Notes under the pieces: model-generated
Told to the model about the DNA's origin: nothing
The model's input: only the letters and a program-made list of their open reading frames with translations
Database searches by the model: none
Part shown: positions 9,356 to 18,173 of the stretch, piece by piece
How the letters are laid out: every line of letters begins with the position of its first letter
Numbering within the stretch: the first letter of the stretch is position 1
DNA from: Chryseobacterium aquaeductus
GTDB lineage: Bacteria; Bacteroidota; Bacteroidia; Flavobacteriales; Weeksellaceae
NCBI RefSeq assembly: GCF_905175375.1
Contig: NZ_CAJIMS010000001.1
Span: 3,100,001-3,164,000, forward strand
Direction of reading: 5' to 3'
Length of the DNA: 64,000 bases
Program-made: the position numbers and the translations under genes

Positions 9356-10522
9356 TTATTGCAGGCTATAATCTTTGTCAAAATCTCTGGTCATCAACTC
9401 ATAAACAATCCTGAACCAAACGACAATGCAAGGTACTGCTTTTAGGGAATATTTGACGATGTAATTTACTTTTACAGATTTCGGAAACAAATCTGAAGGC
9501 GAAAAACACGTAAGAATAATCACAAAAATAAGCATGCCCAAAACCAAAGGTGATCTTTCTTTTTGAAGGAAAAACCAGATCATCACTCCAGCAACGGCGA
9601 TAATGTAAGTAGGAGATTCTGATCCTGAACTGAACAATACTAAAAAAAGTAAGGTTGAAGCCAATATCATCAGCTGAAAAGCATAATTTTTATACTGTTT
9701 GATTCTAAGGTATGGTAAAGCGAATAATGGAAGACCAAATGCTAAAAATGAAAGATTGGAAATAGAGGCATCGCCTAAAATTCTTCTTACAAAACCCATT
9801 AGAGAAATGTCCTGATAACTATTCAAAGATTGGTTTTGTCCGTTTTTTTCTGCTAAAGAAACCGACCAGTCTTTGTAGCTTTGAATAACAAATTCCGGAC
9901 TGGAGTAAATCATTGGAAATACAAAGAATAGTAGCGCAATCACAATTCCGGCTACGATGAATTTAGTTTTATTTTTAATGAAGAAAAACTGCGACAAACC
10001 TACAACTCCGTAGATTTTTACAAATACGCCGACCATCAGCGAGGTTGCAGATTTTACTTCTTTATTTTCATAAATGTATATGGCAGACAACATTAATAAT
10101 CCGACCAAAGCGATATTAAATTGTAAGCTTAAAGCTGCGGTAATAAATTCCTGCAAACATAATAACGCGAAAATCGCTTTTTTACCATCTGAAAATGGAA
10201 GTTTATGAATTGCGTAGATAAAAATGAATGTATTGGCAACATTCCAAAGAGAAATTCCTAGCCAATCTGGCATTAAAGCAAAAGGAGCAATCAGTACGCT
10301 GAAAAAGATTCCGTAATGATTAGAATCCTGAAAATGCTCTGGATACTGCAGATATAAATTTTTCTGAAGAAGAGTATTGATGTATGTATATTTAAAAATC
10401 AGATAATTATTGATGGAGTTTCCTCTCGAATATTTCGAAATCGCCGTTACTACTGCTATAATAAGATAAACCCCAAATATATATCTAGGGTTTAAAATAA
10501 ACTTTAAAAATTTTTCTTTCAA
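9356..10522 (-). CDS. Multipass membrane protein, GT87/DUF2029-like glycosyltransferase
   Basis: The 388-residue protein has about ten hydrophobic segments. Blocks typical of the DUF2029/GT87 family are visible: SNHYGIFFSVLIAPFALMP, LWNVAN, SLQFNIALVGLLML, VGVFVKIYG and SGSESPTYIIAVAG. Such GT-C enzymes use polyprenyl-phosphate sugars on the outer face of the inner membrane, which fits the adjacent GT2 gene. The frame starts with TTG at 10522; an in-frame stop lies just upstream and no nearby ATG preserves the first helix, so a TTG start is the best choice. It begins 26 bases after dapD. Confidence 0.75.
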   Translation of the reverse strand: MKEKFLKFILNPRYIFGVYLIIAVVTAISKYSRGNSINNYLIFKYTYINTLLQKNLYLQYPEHFQDSNHYGIFFSVLIAPFALMPDWLGISLWNVANTFIFIYAIHKLPFSDGKKAIFALLCLQEFITAALSLQFNIALVGLLMLSAIYIYENKEVKSATSLMVGVFVKIYGVVGLSQFFFIKNKTKFIVAGIVIALLFFVFPMIYSSPEFVIQSYKDWSVSLAEKNGQNQSLNSYQDISLMGFVRRILGDASISNLSFLAFGLPLFALPYLRIKQYKNYAFQLMILASTLLFLVLFSSGSESPTYIIAVAGVMIWFFLQKERSPLVLGMLIFVIILTCFSPSDLFPKSVKVNYIVKYSLKAVPCIVVWFRIVYELMTRDFDKDYSLQ

Positions 10523-10548
10523 GGTTTTTAGTTTTAGGTTAATTAAAA

Positions 10549-11361
10549 TTAAACCGCAACATTGTTCTCTCTCAAAGCGTCATTCAGAGACGTTTTTTTA
10601 TCTGTAGATTCTTTTCTCTGACCGATGATCAAAGCACAAGGAACCTGATATTCTCCAGCTGGATATTGCTTTGTGTAACTTCCCGGAATTACCACAGATC
10701 GTGCAGGAACTCTGCCTTTAATTTCGATAGGAGTTTCACCTGTAACGTCAATAATTTTAGTTGAAGCCGTCAAAACAACATTAGCACCCAAAACAGCTTC
10801 TTTTTCAACGTGAACGCCTTCTACAACAATACATCTTGAACCTATAAAACAGTCATCTTCTATAATTACCGGTGCAGCCTGAAGTGGTTCTAAAACACCT
10901 CCGATACCAACACCACCGCTTAGGTGAACGTTTTTACCAATTTGTGCACAACTTCCTACTGTTGCCCAAGTGTCGACCATCGTTCCTGAATCTACGTACG
11001 CTCCAATATTTACGTAAGATGGCATCAAAATAACACCAGAAGCAATGAAAGAACCTTCTCTTGCAACTGCATGCGGTACAACTCTCACCCCTTTCTCAGC
11101 ATAATTTCTCTTTAACGGCATTTTATCATGGAATTCAAAAGGACCTACTTCTATAGTTTCCATTTTCTGGATCGGGAAATACATTACTACAGCTTTTTTT
11201 ACCCATTCATTCACCTGCCATCCGTTTTCTGTAGGTTCTGCAACACGAAGTTTTCCTGAGTCCAAAAGAGAAATAACTTCTCGGATAGTTGCTTTGCTGT
11301 CTTCGTTTTGTAATAAATCTCTATTATCCCAGATGTTTTCAATAGTTTGTTGTAATGACAT
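10549..11361 (-). CDS. dapD: 2,3,4,5-tetrahydropyridine-2,6-dicarboxylate N-succinyltransferase
   Basis: DapD succinylates tetrahydrodipicolinate in the lysine and diaminopimelate pathway. The 270-residue length is typical. The C-terminal half is a left-handed beta-helix of hexapeptide repeats (GVILMPSYVNIGAYV, GTMVDTWATVGSCAQIG, NVHLSGGVGIGG, EDDCFIGSRCIVVEG). Diaminopimelate goes to peptidoglycan, and its neighbours are envelope-glycan genes in the same orientation. Cotranscription with the GT87-like gene 26 bases downstream is likely. Confidence 0.97.
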   Translation of the reverse strand: MSLQQTIENIWDNRDLLQNEDSKATIREVISLLDSGKLRVAEPTENGWQVNEWVKKAVVMYFPIQKMETIEVGPFEFHDKMPLKRNYAEKGVRVVPHAVAREGSFIASGVILMPSYVNIGAYVDSGTMVDTWATVGSCAQIGKNVHLSGGVGIGGVLEPLQAAPVIIEDDCFIGSRCIVVEGVHVEKEAVLGANVVLTASTKIIDVTGETPIEIKGRVPARSVVIPGSYTKQYPAGEYQVPCALIIGQRKESTDKKTSLNDALRENNVAV

Positions 11362-11472
11362 ATTCTTCGTTTAAATAAGTTTAATAAGTAAGTCGTCAAA
11401 TATACAAAAAAGATGTGCAAATGCCTTTGAAAGTTGTGATTCTGAAAACCAGTTACGTAAATTGATAATTGT

Positions 11473-12042
11473 CTACAAAATCCTCTTTGCATGAAGATAA
11501 GCCTTATTCCAATATTTTTCGTTGAGTGAAGAGATAATAACGCCTTTTGATGTCGAGGCATGAATAAATTTTACCTCTCCGTCCCTTTCAATCGTATGTA
11601 CAATCCCTACATGAGAAACTTTGCTACCGCCTGCTGTTGCAAAAAATAAAAGATCTCCCGGTTCAGTTTCTTTTACATCAATGTTTTTCCCTGTGTTGGC
11701 TTGGTCGGCAGATCTTCTGGGTAATTTCATACCATTTTCGTCAAAAACTTTAGAGGTTAATCCCGAGCAGTCAAATCCTGAAGATGTGTTTCCGGCATAT
11801 TTGTAAGGTGCTCCCAAGTATTTTTCGGCGTCTTTCAGAATACTTTTTGCCGAACCTGAAATTTTACCGTCAAATTTTGAATCTAATTTTCTGAGATTTT
11901 CAGATTTCGAAACTATTTTGCCGGAAGAACTCTTTGATTTTGATATACTTTTTGAGCTTCCACAAGATATCATCACAAATGAAGAAATCATTAATGCTGT
12001 GAAAGAATTTAAAACCGATTTATAGTGTGTTTGATATCTCAT
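11473..12042 (-). CDS. NlpC/P60-family cell-wall hydrolase lipoprotein
   Basis: With the ATG at 12042 the protein is 189 residues. A lipoprotein signal ends at MISC (C27), followed by a Ser/Lys-rich linker (28-60) and a C40 peptidase domain. The catalytic Cys is C92 in SGFDCSGL, the His is H144 in SHVGI, and the third polar residue is H161 in FIHAST. Such enzymes cleave peptide bonds in peptidoglycan stem peptides. A longer frame starting at 12081 would put 13 extra residues in front of the signal peptide and is unlikely. A TATATTTG -7-like box lies at 12086-12079. Confidence 0.92.
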   Translation of the reverse strand: MRYQTHYKSVLNSFTALMISSFVMISCGSSKSISKSKSSSGKIVSKSENLRKLDSKFDGKISGSAKSILKDAEKYLGAPYKYAGNTSSGFDCSGLTSKVFDENGMKLPRRSADQANTGKNIDVKETEPGDLLFFATAGGSKVSHVGIVHTIERDGEVKFIHASTSKGVIISSLNEKYWNKAYLHAKRIL

Positions 12043-12078
12043 ATTGTATTTGATTTTGAAGAGATTGCGATAGCAATA

Positions 12079-12086
12079 CAAATATA
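12079..12086 (-). promoter_or_regulatory. -7 box for the NlpC/P60 lipoprotein gene
   Basis: TATATTTG on the minus strand, 37 bases upstream of the ATG, matches TAnnTTTG. A correctly spaced TTG was not found, so only the -7 element is supported. Confidence 0.45.
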
Positions 12087-12161
12087 AACATTAATATTTA
12101 ATTATACTTTATCTATACTACAACTATATACTAATTATATTAAAAACTTATAGTTTTATAT

Positions 12162-12179
12162 TAAATTTGTTTATCTTTG
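12162..12179 (+). promoter_or_regulatory. Tandem -7-like boxes upstream of the 12197 gene
   Basis: TAAATTTG (12162-12169) and TATCTTTG (12172-12179) both match TAnnTTTG and lie 18-28 bases before the chosen ATG. No TTG at the right distance is seen. The surrounding DNA is extremely AT-rich. Confidence 0.4.
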
Positions 12180-12196
12180 AATTTAATTTGCAAATA

Positions 12197-12847
12197 ATGG
12201 CCACATACGAAAGCTTTATAAAACTCAACGGATCCTTAGGAGATTTGGTTTTTTATAATTTAAATGGAAAAAATGTAGTAAGAAGAAAAAGTGGTTTTAA
12301 TAAAAATGCATTTAAGAAAAATCCATCTTACGAGAAAGTTCGCCAAAACAGTTCGGAATTTGGTCATTGTTCTAAAGTAGGGAAGATTATAAGACAGTGT
12401 CTTGAGGAATACATTAAAGAATCTAATGACGCCCTACTCTACCAGAAATTTGCAAAACTAATGACAGAGATTAAAGATCTAGATACAATTTCAGAAAAAG
12501 GAAAAAGAACGGTAAAGAACGGAATTGCTACAGAAACAGGTTTTCAGATGCTTAAAAATTTTCAGTTTGGGACAATCGATCACTTACAAAATTCAGCATC
12601 ATTTTCTCATGGTCTTTGGGATTTGAATTTAATTTTAGATAAAAGTATTGTTGCAGACGAAATTATTTTGGAGACTTTATCTATTGATTTTGAGGAATAT
12701 AAAGCTAAACATTACAGACAAGCCATATCTGCTGTAAAGTCACCAAATGAGTATGTTATTGAAAAATATTTTTCAGAAGACGAAGTGAAGATTCACTTTG
12801 TTGCTTTGATGAAAGATGATAAAATTATTAAAATGGGATTTGTTTAA
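12197..12847 (+). CDS. Protein of unknown function, Bacteroidota-type family
   Basis: From ATG 12197 (MATYESFIKLNGSLGDLVFY) the protein is 216 residues with no signal peptide or membrane segment. The first 70 residues hold a patterned block: a GSLGD turn, FYNLNGKNVVRRKSG, then YEKVRQNSSEFGHCSKVGKIIR, rich in basic residues and glycine. The rest is predicted to be mixed alpha/beta and acidic. I recall similar N-terminal blocks in Bacteroidota proteins of unknown function but cannot name a domain. It is a lone plus-strand gene between minus-strand genes, unusually AT-rich, with its own promoter boxes and terminator, which suggests a small acquired cassette. Confidence 0.75.
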   Translation: MATYESFIKLNGSLGDLVFYNLNGKNVVRRKSGFNKNAFKKNPSYEKVRQNSSEFGHCSKVGKIIRQCLEEYIKESNDALLYQKFAKLMTEIKDLDTISEKGKRTVKNGIATETGFQMLKNFQFGTIDHLQNSASFSHGLWDLNLILDKSIVADEIILETLSIDFEEYKAKHYRQAISAVKSPNEYVIEKYFSEDEVKIHFVALMKDDKIIKMGFV

Positions 12848-12851
12848 AAAC

Positions 12852-12885
12852 AAAAAACCTGCAAACTTTCGCTTGCAGGTTTCAA
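12852..12885 (+). terminator. Rho-independent terminator after the 12197 gene
   Basis: AAACCTGCAA (12855-12864) and TTGCAGGTTT (12873-12882) form a 10-bp stem with an 8-base loop, flanked by A and T tracts. It lies between convergent genes and could serve both. Confidence 0.8.
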
Positions 12886-12901
12886 ATTATAATTTTAAAA
12901 A

Positions 12902-13273
12902 TTATTTAGTCTTTTCGCCTGTCCATGTTCCGCTTATTGTCGGCGTAGGAAGTGAGTTTGTATAGTTTCCGTTTCCTTTTCCATCGATGGTTAAAGTTCC
13001 AGTAAATTGACCATCAGAAGGTAAACCTAATTCTGCAGTTAATTGCCCGGATGATTCTAAACGACCGGAAATATTATAGTTTTCATTATTAAGATCCGAA
13101 TGCATAGTTCCTGTAACTTTACCATCACTGGCAACTACAAAATTCCAAACTCCTTTATCGCTCCCAGCGTACGTTCCAGACCAAGTTCCGATATAATCGT
13201 AGATTGTTTCGTCATCAGCAGTACATCCAATTAATAAAAAAGTCGTCACTAAAAGTAAAAAAAGTTTCTTCAT
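12902..13273 (-). CDS. Small lipoprotein of unknown function
   Basis: The 123-residue protein starts MKKLFLLLVTTFLLIGC with the lipidated cysteine at C17. The mature part is a Gly/Thr/Ser-rich beta pattern with repeated GTW-x-G-type turns (IGTWSGTYAG near the start, ISGTWTGEK at the end) and segments such as DGKVTGTM and DGQFTGTLTIDG. This suggests a small beta-barrel or lipocalin-like fold displayed in the envelope. No enzymatic motif was seen and I do not recognise a named family. Confidence 0.82.
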   Translation of the reverse strand: MKKLFLLLVTTFLLIGCTADDETIYDYIGTWSGTYAGSDKGVWNFVVASDGKVTGTMHSDLNNENYNISGRLESSGQLTAELGLPSDGQFTGTLTIDGKGNGNYTNSLPTPTISGTWTGEKTK

Positions 13274-13310
13274 AGCTTTTTATATGGTTTGATAAAGTTT
13301 ATTTTTATTG

Positions 13311-13384
13311 TGGAGAATACGGGGATCGAACCCGTCACCTTTAGACTGCCAGTCTAACGCTCTAGCCAGATGAGCTAATTCCCC
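13311..13384 (-). tRNA. tRNA-Ala (GGC anticodon)
   Basis: A 74-base cloverleaf can be folded on the minus strand. The acceptor stem GGGGAAT/ATTCTCC contains the G3:U70 pair that specifies alanine. The anticodon stem TTAGA/TCTAA closes loop CTGGCAG with anticodon GGC, and the T-arm contains GGTTCGATCC. The discriminator is A, and the CCA end is not encoded (the sequence continues ACAATA). It stands alone between the lipoprotein gene and the efflux operon. Confidence 0.95.
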
Positions 13385-13524
13385 AATATCTCTGTGCTTT
13401 CTACACAAAGCGGTACAAAAGTAAGTAATTAAACCATATTTGCAAATACTTTGTTGCAATTTATTTAATCACCATATTAAATAAATGAAGAATCGTCATA
13501 TAATGATAAATATTGTCTTTGAAA

Positions 13525-13565
13525 ATATAAAAAAACGTATACTGAAACAGCATACGTTTAAAAAT
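13525..13565 (-). terminator. Terminator of the RND efflux operon
   Basis: AAACGTAT (13533-13540) and ATACGTTT (13552-13559) form an 8-bp stem with an 11-base loop and A/T tracts on both sides, 31 bases beyond the stop of the outer-membrane factor gene. Confidence 0.75.
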
Positions 13566-13589
13566 GAATTTAGTATCACTACTAACCTT

Positions 13590-15005
13590 TTATTTCCATC
13601 CGCCGCCAAGTGCTTTGTACAAATCTACTGCTGCTTTCATTTTACTGTATTGCGCATTAGAAATATTCAATTCGGCATTGAGTGCATTGACGTTGGCATT
13701 CAATACTTCAAGATAATTTGCCATTCCGTAGTTCACCAATTCCTGAGAATAGTCAACCGACTTTTTGTAGGCGTTTAATTCTTTGGTTTTCAAATCGATA
13801 AATGAGTCTTGCACAGAAAATACCCTAATCGCATCTGAAACTTCTTTACCAGCTGTAAGTACAGTTTTTCTAAAATTTAAATAGGCAGTTTCTTTGTTTG
13901 CCAAACTTACCTCGTAATTTGTTCTGATCTGTCGTCTGTTTAAAATTGGCTGAGCCAAACCGCCAATCACACTCGCAAACAGCGAGTTTACACTGAAAAG
14001 ATGATCAATGTCTACAGATTGTACTCCACCACTGCCTGTAAGTCTCAAAGTCGGGTAAAATTGTGCTTTTGCAGAATTCGTCAATTCAAATGCATTGATC
14101 AGATTATATTCTGCCTGCATCACATCCGGACGGTTTGCCAACAAGTTGGCAGGATAACCCAAAGCAAAACTTTCAGGAAGCGTTTGGCTGTCTAATGTTG
14201 ATCTTTCAATTGCCTTTGAAGATTCACCCATCAGAAGATTCATCGTGTTTTCTAATTGCTGAATCTGTGTTTCAATATCAATTAACAAAGCCTGAGCATT
14301 GTAAACCAATGCTTCACTTTGTTGTACGGCAACTTCCGTCAATGTTCCTGCTAATTTCAGAGCTTTCGTTGTCTCAAGATTGTTTTCACGAACTTTGATG
14401 GTTTCCTGAATTATTTTTTTCTGATCGTCTAAAGTTAATAATTGATAATAACCAGAGGCAATCGAAGAAACTAAATCGCTTTTTACAGCCTGATGAGCAG
14501 CTACATTTCCTAAGTAAGTCGCCAATTGCGCTTTCTCCTGCGCTTTTAGTCTTCCCCATAAATCAGCTTCCCAAGCGATACTTCCTGTAATGTCAAACTG
14601 ATTGACATACCTTCTTTCTCCAATGATCTGTCCGAATTGTGTATTCAAAGACTGCGTTTGAAAAGTATAACCGGGACCAACGGTTAAGGTCGGCTGATAG
14701 GCAGCTTTGCTTTGTCTTAAATATGCTTCCGCAGAATTAATATTCTGCAGCGCAATTCTTATATCTAAATTATTTTCTAAACCTTTTGAAATATGCTTCT
14801 GAAGAATAGGGTCGGTAAAAATTTCTTTCCACGAAACATTGGCTGTGCTCGTGCTGTCCTGTGGAAGCATATCTGTTCGGAAAAGTTTTTCATCTACTGC
14901 TGTTGCTGGTCTCTCGTATTCCTTTCTTACGTGACACGAGGAGATTGCTATGGCGGTAAGCACTGAAAAAGCTGTTCCTTTTATTATTATTGATAAATTT
15001 TTCAT
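13590..15005 (-). CDS. Outer-membrane efflux factor (TolC/NodT family lipoprotein)
   Basis: The 471-residue protein is the outer-membrane channel of a tripartite efflux pump. It has a lipoprotein signal ending AISSC (C24) followed by HVRKEYERP, typical of NodT/OprM-type factors. Two repeated helical OEP domains follow, with LENNLDIRIALQNINSAEA and LDRIAL-like periodicity, and the conserved NRPDVMQAEYNL motif starts the second half. It is the last gene of the operon, 21 bases after the RND permease gene. Confidence 0.94.
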   Translation of the reverse strand: MKNLSIIIKGTAFSVLTAIAISSCHVRKEYERPATAVDEKLFRTDMLPQDSTSTANVSWKEIFTDPILQKHISKGLENNLDIRIALQNINSAEAYLRQSKAAYQPTLTVGPGYTFQTQSLNTQFGQIIGERRYVNQFDITGSIAWEADLWGRLKAQEKAQLATYLGNVAAHQAVKSDLVSSIASGYYQLLTLDDQKKIIQETIKVRENNLETTKALKLAGTLTEVAVQQSEALVYNAQALLIDIETQIQQLENTMNLLMGESSKAIERSTLDSQTLPESFALGYPANLLANRPDVMQAEYNLINAFELTNSAKAQFYPTLRLTGSGGVQSVDIDHLFSVNSLFASVIGGLAQPILNRRQIRTNYEVSLANKETAYLNFRKTVLTAGKEVSDAIRVFSVQDSFIDLKTKELNAYKKSVDYSQELVNYGMANYLEVLNANVNALNAELNISNAQYSKMKAAVDLYKALGGGWK

Positions 15006-15026
15006 TATTTAAATCTTAAAGATTTC

Positions 15027-18000
15027 TTATTCAGCTAAATTGATGTCTTTTGCCTTGATGGGTTTTATTTTTTCCTGCAAAGTCTGGAAAACCACGTACA
15101 AAACAGGAATTACAAATACTCCTAAGATCGTACCGATTAACAATCCTATAGAGGCACCAGTCGCGATTGATCTGTTACCTACAGCACCAATTCCACTTGC
15201 CAAAACCAAAGGAAGTAATCCAAAGATAAAAGCTAATGAAGTCATCAAAATTGGTCTTAATCTCGCTTTAGCTGCATTGATAGCAGATTCCACAATAGTT
15301 TCACCATGATGTCTTCTCTGGACGGCAAATTCGATAATCAAAATAGCATTTTTCGCCAATAAACCTACCAACATGATCAAAGCAATCTGGAAGTAAATAT
15401 TGTTTTCCAATCCCATTATTTTCTGACCAAAATAAGCTCCCATTACCCCAAGCGGAAGTGAGATTACCACTACCAAAGGTAAAATGTAACTTTCGTACTG
15501 AGCAGAAAGAATGAAATATACAAACACCAAACTCAAAGCAAAGATCAATAAAGTCTGAGATCCTGAACTCAATTCTTCTCTTGTAAGACCTGTAAATTCT
15601 ACATCGTAATTCTGATCAAGCGTTTCTTTAGCTACTTCCTGCACTGCCGTAATGGCGTCACCCGAACTGAAACCGGCTTTGTTTGCTCCTGTAATTTTCA
15701 CCGAAGTAAATAAGTTGTATCTACCTACAGACTGTGGGCCATATGTTTTGGTTAATGATACAAACTGCGAGATTGGAGACATTTCTCCAGAGCTCGTTTT
15801 AATGTAATATTGATTAAGACTTTCAGCATTTACTCTGTTCTCCGGAAGTGCCTGAATCATTACTCGAAACTGTTTTCCGTACTTGGTAAAATCTGCACCG
15901 TAAACTCCACCGATATATCCTTGCATCGTAGCCAAAATATCATTTATAGAAACTCCTTTTTGTTTTGCCAAAGGAACATTTATTTCCATCATGTACTGCG
16001 GATATTTTGTATTGAATGATGTCTGAGCAAATTCAATTTCGGGTCTTTGCATTAGATTTCCGATGAATTCATTTGTTTTGGCATCAAGTTGAGCAAAATC
16101 TCCTCCTGATTTATCTAAAAGAACCATCTCAAAACCAGCACTGTTACCGAATCCTGGCACACTTGGCGGTTGGAAGAAAACAACTTTCGCATCAGGAACT
16201 TTACTTGCCAGGCCAAATAATCTTTTTGAAATTTCTTCTGAAGATAATCCGTCTCCTTTTCTATCGTCAAATGGTTTTAGTTTAACAAAAGCCAAACCGT
16301 TATTGCTACCGTTTCCGGAAAGTAACCCTCTACCTGTAGAGATCGTAACATTCTGAATTCCCGGTATTTTCAAGGCATCTTTTTGTAAAGTTTTCAGAAC
16401 ATTATAGGTTCTTTCCATCGATGCTCCTGGTGGAAGCTGTACGTCGGTAAAGATAATTCCTCTGTCTTCTGTCGGTACGAAACCTTTTTTCATACTTCCA
16501 TTTGCCCAATAAATAATTCCTCCTGTAACGATAAGAATTACTAAAGTCACCCATTTATGTTTAATCAAGAAATCAAACCCTCTCCCGTATCGATCTGTTG
16601 CTGTTTTGAAACCAATATTAAATTTATAAAAGAATTTCTGAATGAAATTTTTGTCTTTGTAATCTTTATGATGATCATCGTGAGGCTTTAAAAATAACGA
16701 ACATAAAACCGGACTCAGTGTCAATGCATTAACCGCTGAAATAATAATCGCAATAATCAAAGTAATTCCAAACTGCTGATAAAAAACTCCCGTTGGTCCT
16801 GTAATAAAAGTTACGGGAATAAATACTGCTGCCATTACCAAAGTGATCGAAATAATCGCTCCGGTGATTTCGTCCATCGCTTCAACGGTTGCTTTTTTAG
16901 CATCTGAGATACCATTTTCCATCTTGGCGTGTACTGCCTCGACGACGACGATGGCATCATCTACAACAATACCGATTGCCAAAACTAAAGCAAAAAGCGT
17001 CAACAAATTTAAAGAATATCCAAATAAATTAAGGAAAAAGAATGTTCCCACAATCGATACCGGGACTGCAATTGCCGGAATCAACGTAGATCGGAAATCT
17101 TGCAGGAAAATATATACCACAATAAATACCAAGATAAACGCCTCAATCAAAGTATGAATTACTTTTTCAATACTTGCGTCCAAAAATTCATTAGTATCAA
17201 AGTTGAAAGTATACTTTACACCGTCAGGATAAGAATCTTCATTTTCTTTAAGCTGAGTTTTAATATTTTCAATGATTTCCTGTGCGTTTGATCCCGGAGT
17301 CTGAAATACTCCCATACTGATCGAAGGAAAGTTTCCGTTTTCACCAACACCTGAATAAGAAAGACCACCCAATTCTACTTTTGCAACATCTTTCAGCATC
17401 AAACTCTGTCCGTCCGGAAGAGATTTAATGATAATGTCATCATATTGTTCCTTTTCACTGAATTTTCCTACGTACTTTATAATATATTCAAAAGAACTTC
17501 CGCTGTTTTGCCCTAAAGATCCAGCCGCAGCTTCCCTACTTTGGTCATTAATGGCGGTTGTAACTTCAGCAGGTGTAATTCCGTAAGCTGCTAATTTTGC
17601 AGGATCAAGCCATATTCTCATTGAATAGTTTTTGCCACCGAAAACATTAGCTTCCCCAACTCCATTGATCCTTTGAAGATCTGGAATCACGTTGATATTC
17701 AAGAAGTTTTGAAGATAAACGTCATCAATATTCTTATTTTCAGAATAGAAAGAAAGATACATCAATGCACTTGTCTGCTGTTTCTGAGTCACAACACCAG
17801 CTCTGGTAACTTCACTTGGAAGTAGTGGGGATGCTCTTGCAACACGGTTTTGCACGTTTACTGCAGCAATATCCGCATCAACTCCTTGTTTAAAAAATAC
17901 CTGAATCTGAGCCGAACCGTCATTACCGGCGGATGAAGTGATATAATCCATTCCTTCAACACCATTGATCTGTTCTTCCAGAGGAACAACCACACTTTTC

Positions 18001-18173
18001 ATTACTGTTTCAGCGTTGGCTCCTGTATAATTTGCTCTCACACTTACCGTTGCCGGTGCGATGTCGGGATATTGTGTTACCGGAAGCGCTGTAAGTCCTA
18101 AAACTCCGAGAATGACAATCATAATGGAGATTACAGTGGATAAAACCGGTCTGTTAATAAAGTTCTTTATCAT
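15027..18173 (-). CDS. RND multidrug efflux permease, HAE1 family
   Basis: The 1048-residue inner-membrane proton antiporter resembles AcrB/MexB. It starts MIKNFINRPVLSTVISI, the usual first helix. The proton-relay aspartates are D405 and D406 in AIGIVVDDAIVVVE, and the partner lysine is in GLLAKNAILIIEFA of the second half. Porter segments such as DPAKLAAYGITPAEV and PSVPGFGNSAGFEM, the latter in the switch-loop region, are typical of HAE1 drug pumps rather than heavy-metal pumps. Its ATG shares one base with the MFP stop (TAATG). Confidence 0.96.
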   Translation of the reverse strand: MIKNFINRPVLSTVISIMIVILGVLGLTALPVTQYPDIAPATVSVRANYTGANAETVMKSVVVPLEEQINGVEGMDYITSSAGNDGSAQIQVFFKQGVDADIAAVNVQNRVARASPLLPSEVTRAGVVTQKQQTSALMYLSFYSENKNIDDVYLQNFLNINVIPDLQRINGVGEANVFGGKNYSMRIWLDPAKLAAYGITPAEVTTAINDQSREAAAGSLGQNSGSSFEYIIKYVGKFSEKEQYDDIIIKSLPDGQSLMLKDVAKVELGGLSYSGVGENGNFPSISMGVFQTPGSNAQEIIENIKTQLKENEDSYPDGVKYTFNFDTNEFLDASIEKVIHTLIEAFILVFIVVYIFLQDFRSTLIPAIAVPVSIVGTFFFLNLFGYSLNLLTLFALVLAIGIVVDDAIVVVEAVHAKMENGISDAKKATVEAMDEITGAIISITLVMAAVFIPVTFITGPTGVFYQQFGITLIIAIIISAVNALTLSPVLCSLFLKPHDDHHKDYKDKNFIQKFFYKFNIGFKTATDRYGRGFDFLIKHKWVTLVILIVTGGIIYWANGSMKKGFVPTEDRGIIFTDVQLPPGASMERTYNVLKTLQKDALKIPGIQNVTISTGRGLLSGNGSNNGLAFVKLKPFDDRKGDGLSSEEISKRLFGLASKVPDAKVVFFQPPSVPGFGNSAGFEMVLLDKSGGDFAQLDAKTNEFIGNLMQRPEIEFAQTSFNTKYPQYMMEINVPLAKQKGVSINDILATMQGYIGGVYGADFTKYGKQFRVMIQALPENRVNAESLNQYYIKTSSGEMSPISQFVSLTKTYGPQSVGRYNLFTSVKITGANKAGFSSGDAITAVQEVAKETLDQNYDVEFTGLTREELSSGSQTLLIFALSLVFVYFILSAQYESYILPLVVVISLPLGVMGAYFGQKIMGLENNIYFQIALIMLVGLLAKNAILIIEFAVQRRHHGETIVESAINAAKARLRPILMTSLAFIFGLLPLVLASGIGAVGNRSIATGASIGLLIGTILGVFVIPVLYVVFQTLQEKIKPIKAKDINLAE

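Noticed and set aside
11211..11561. 116-codon minus-strand ORF overlapping dapD and the NlpC/P60 gene
   Set aside because: It overlaps two well-supported genes in other frames and has no recognisable features.
12197..13384. Genomic island integrated at the tRNA-Ala 3' end
   Set aside because: No integrase and no repeated tRNA 3' sequence could be found by eye on the far side of the two genes.
13485..13778. 97-codon plus-strand ORF after tRNA-Ala
   Set aside because: It runs through a terminator and antisense into the TolC-type gene; composition is not protein-like.
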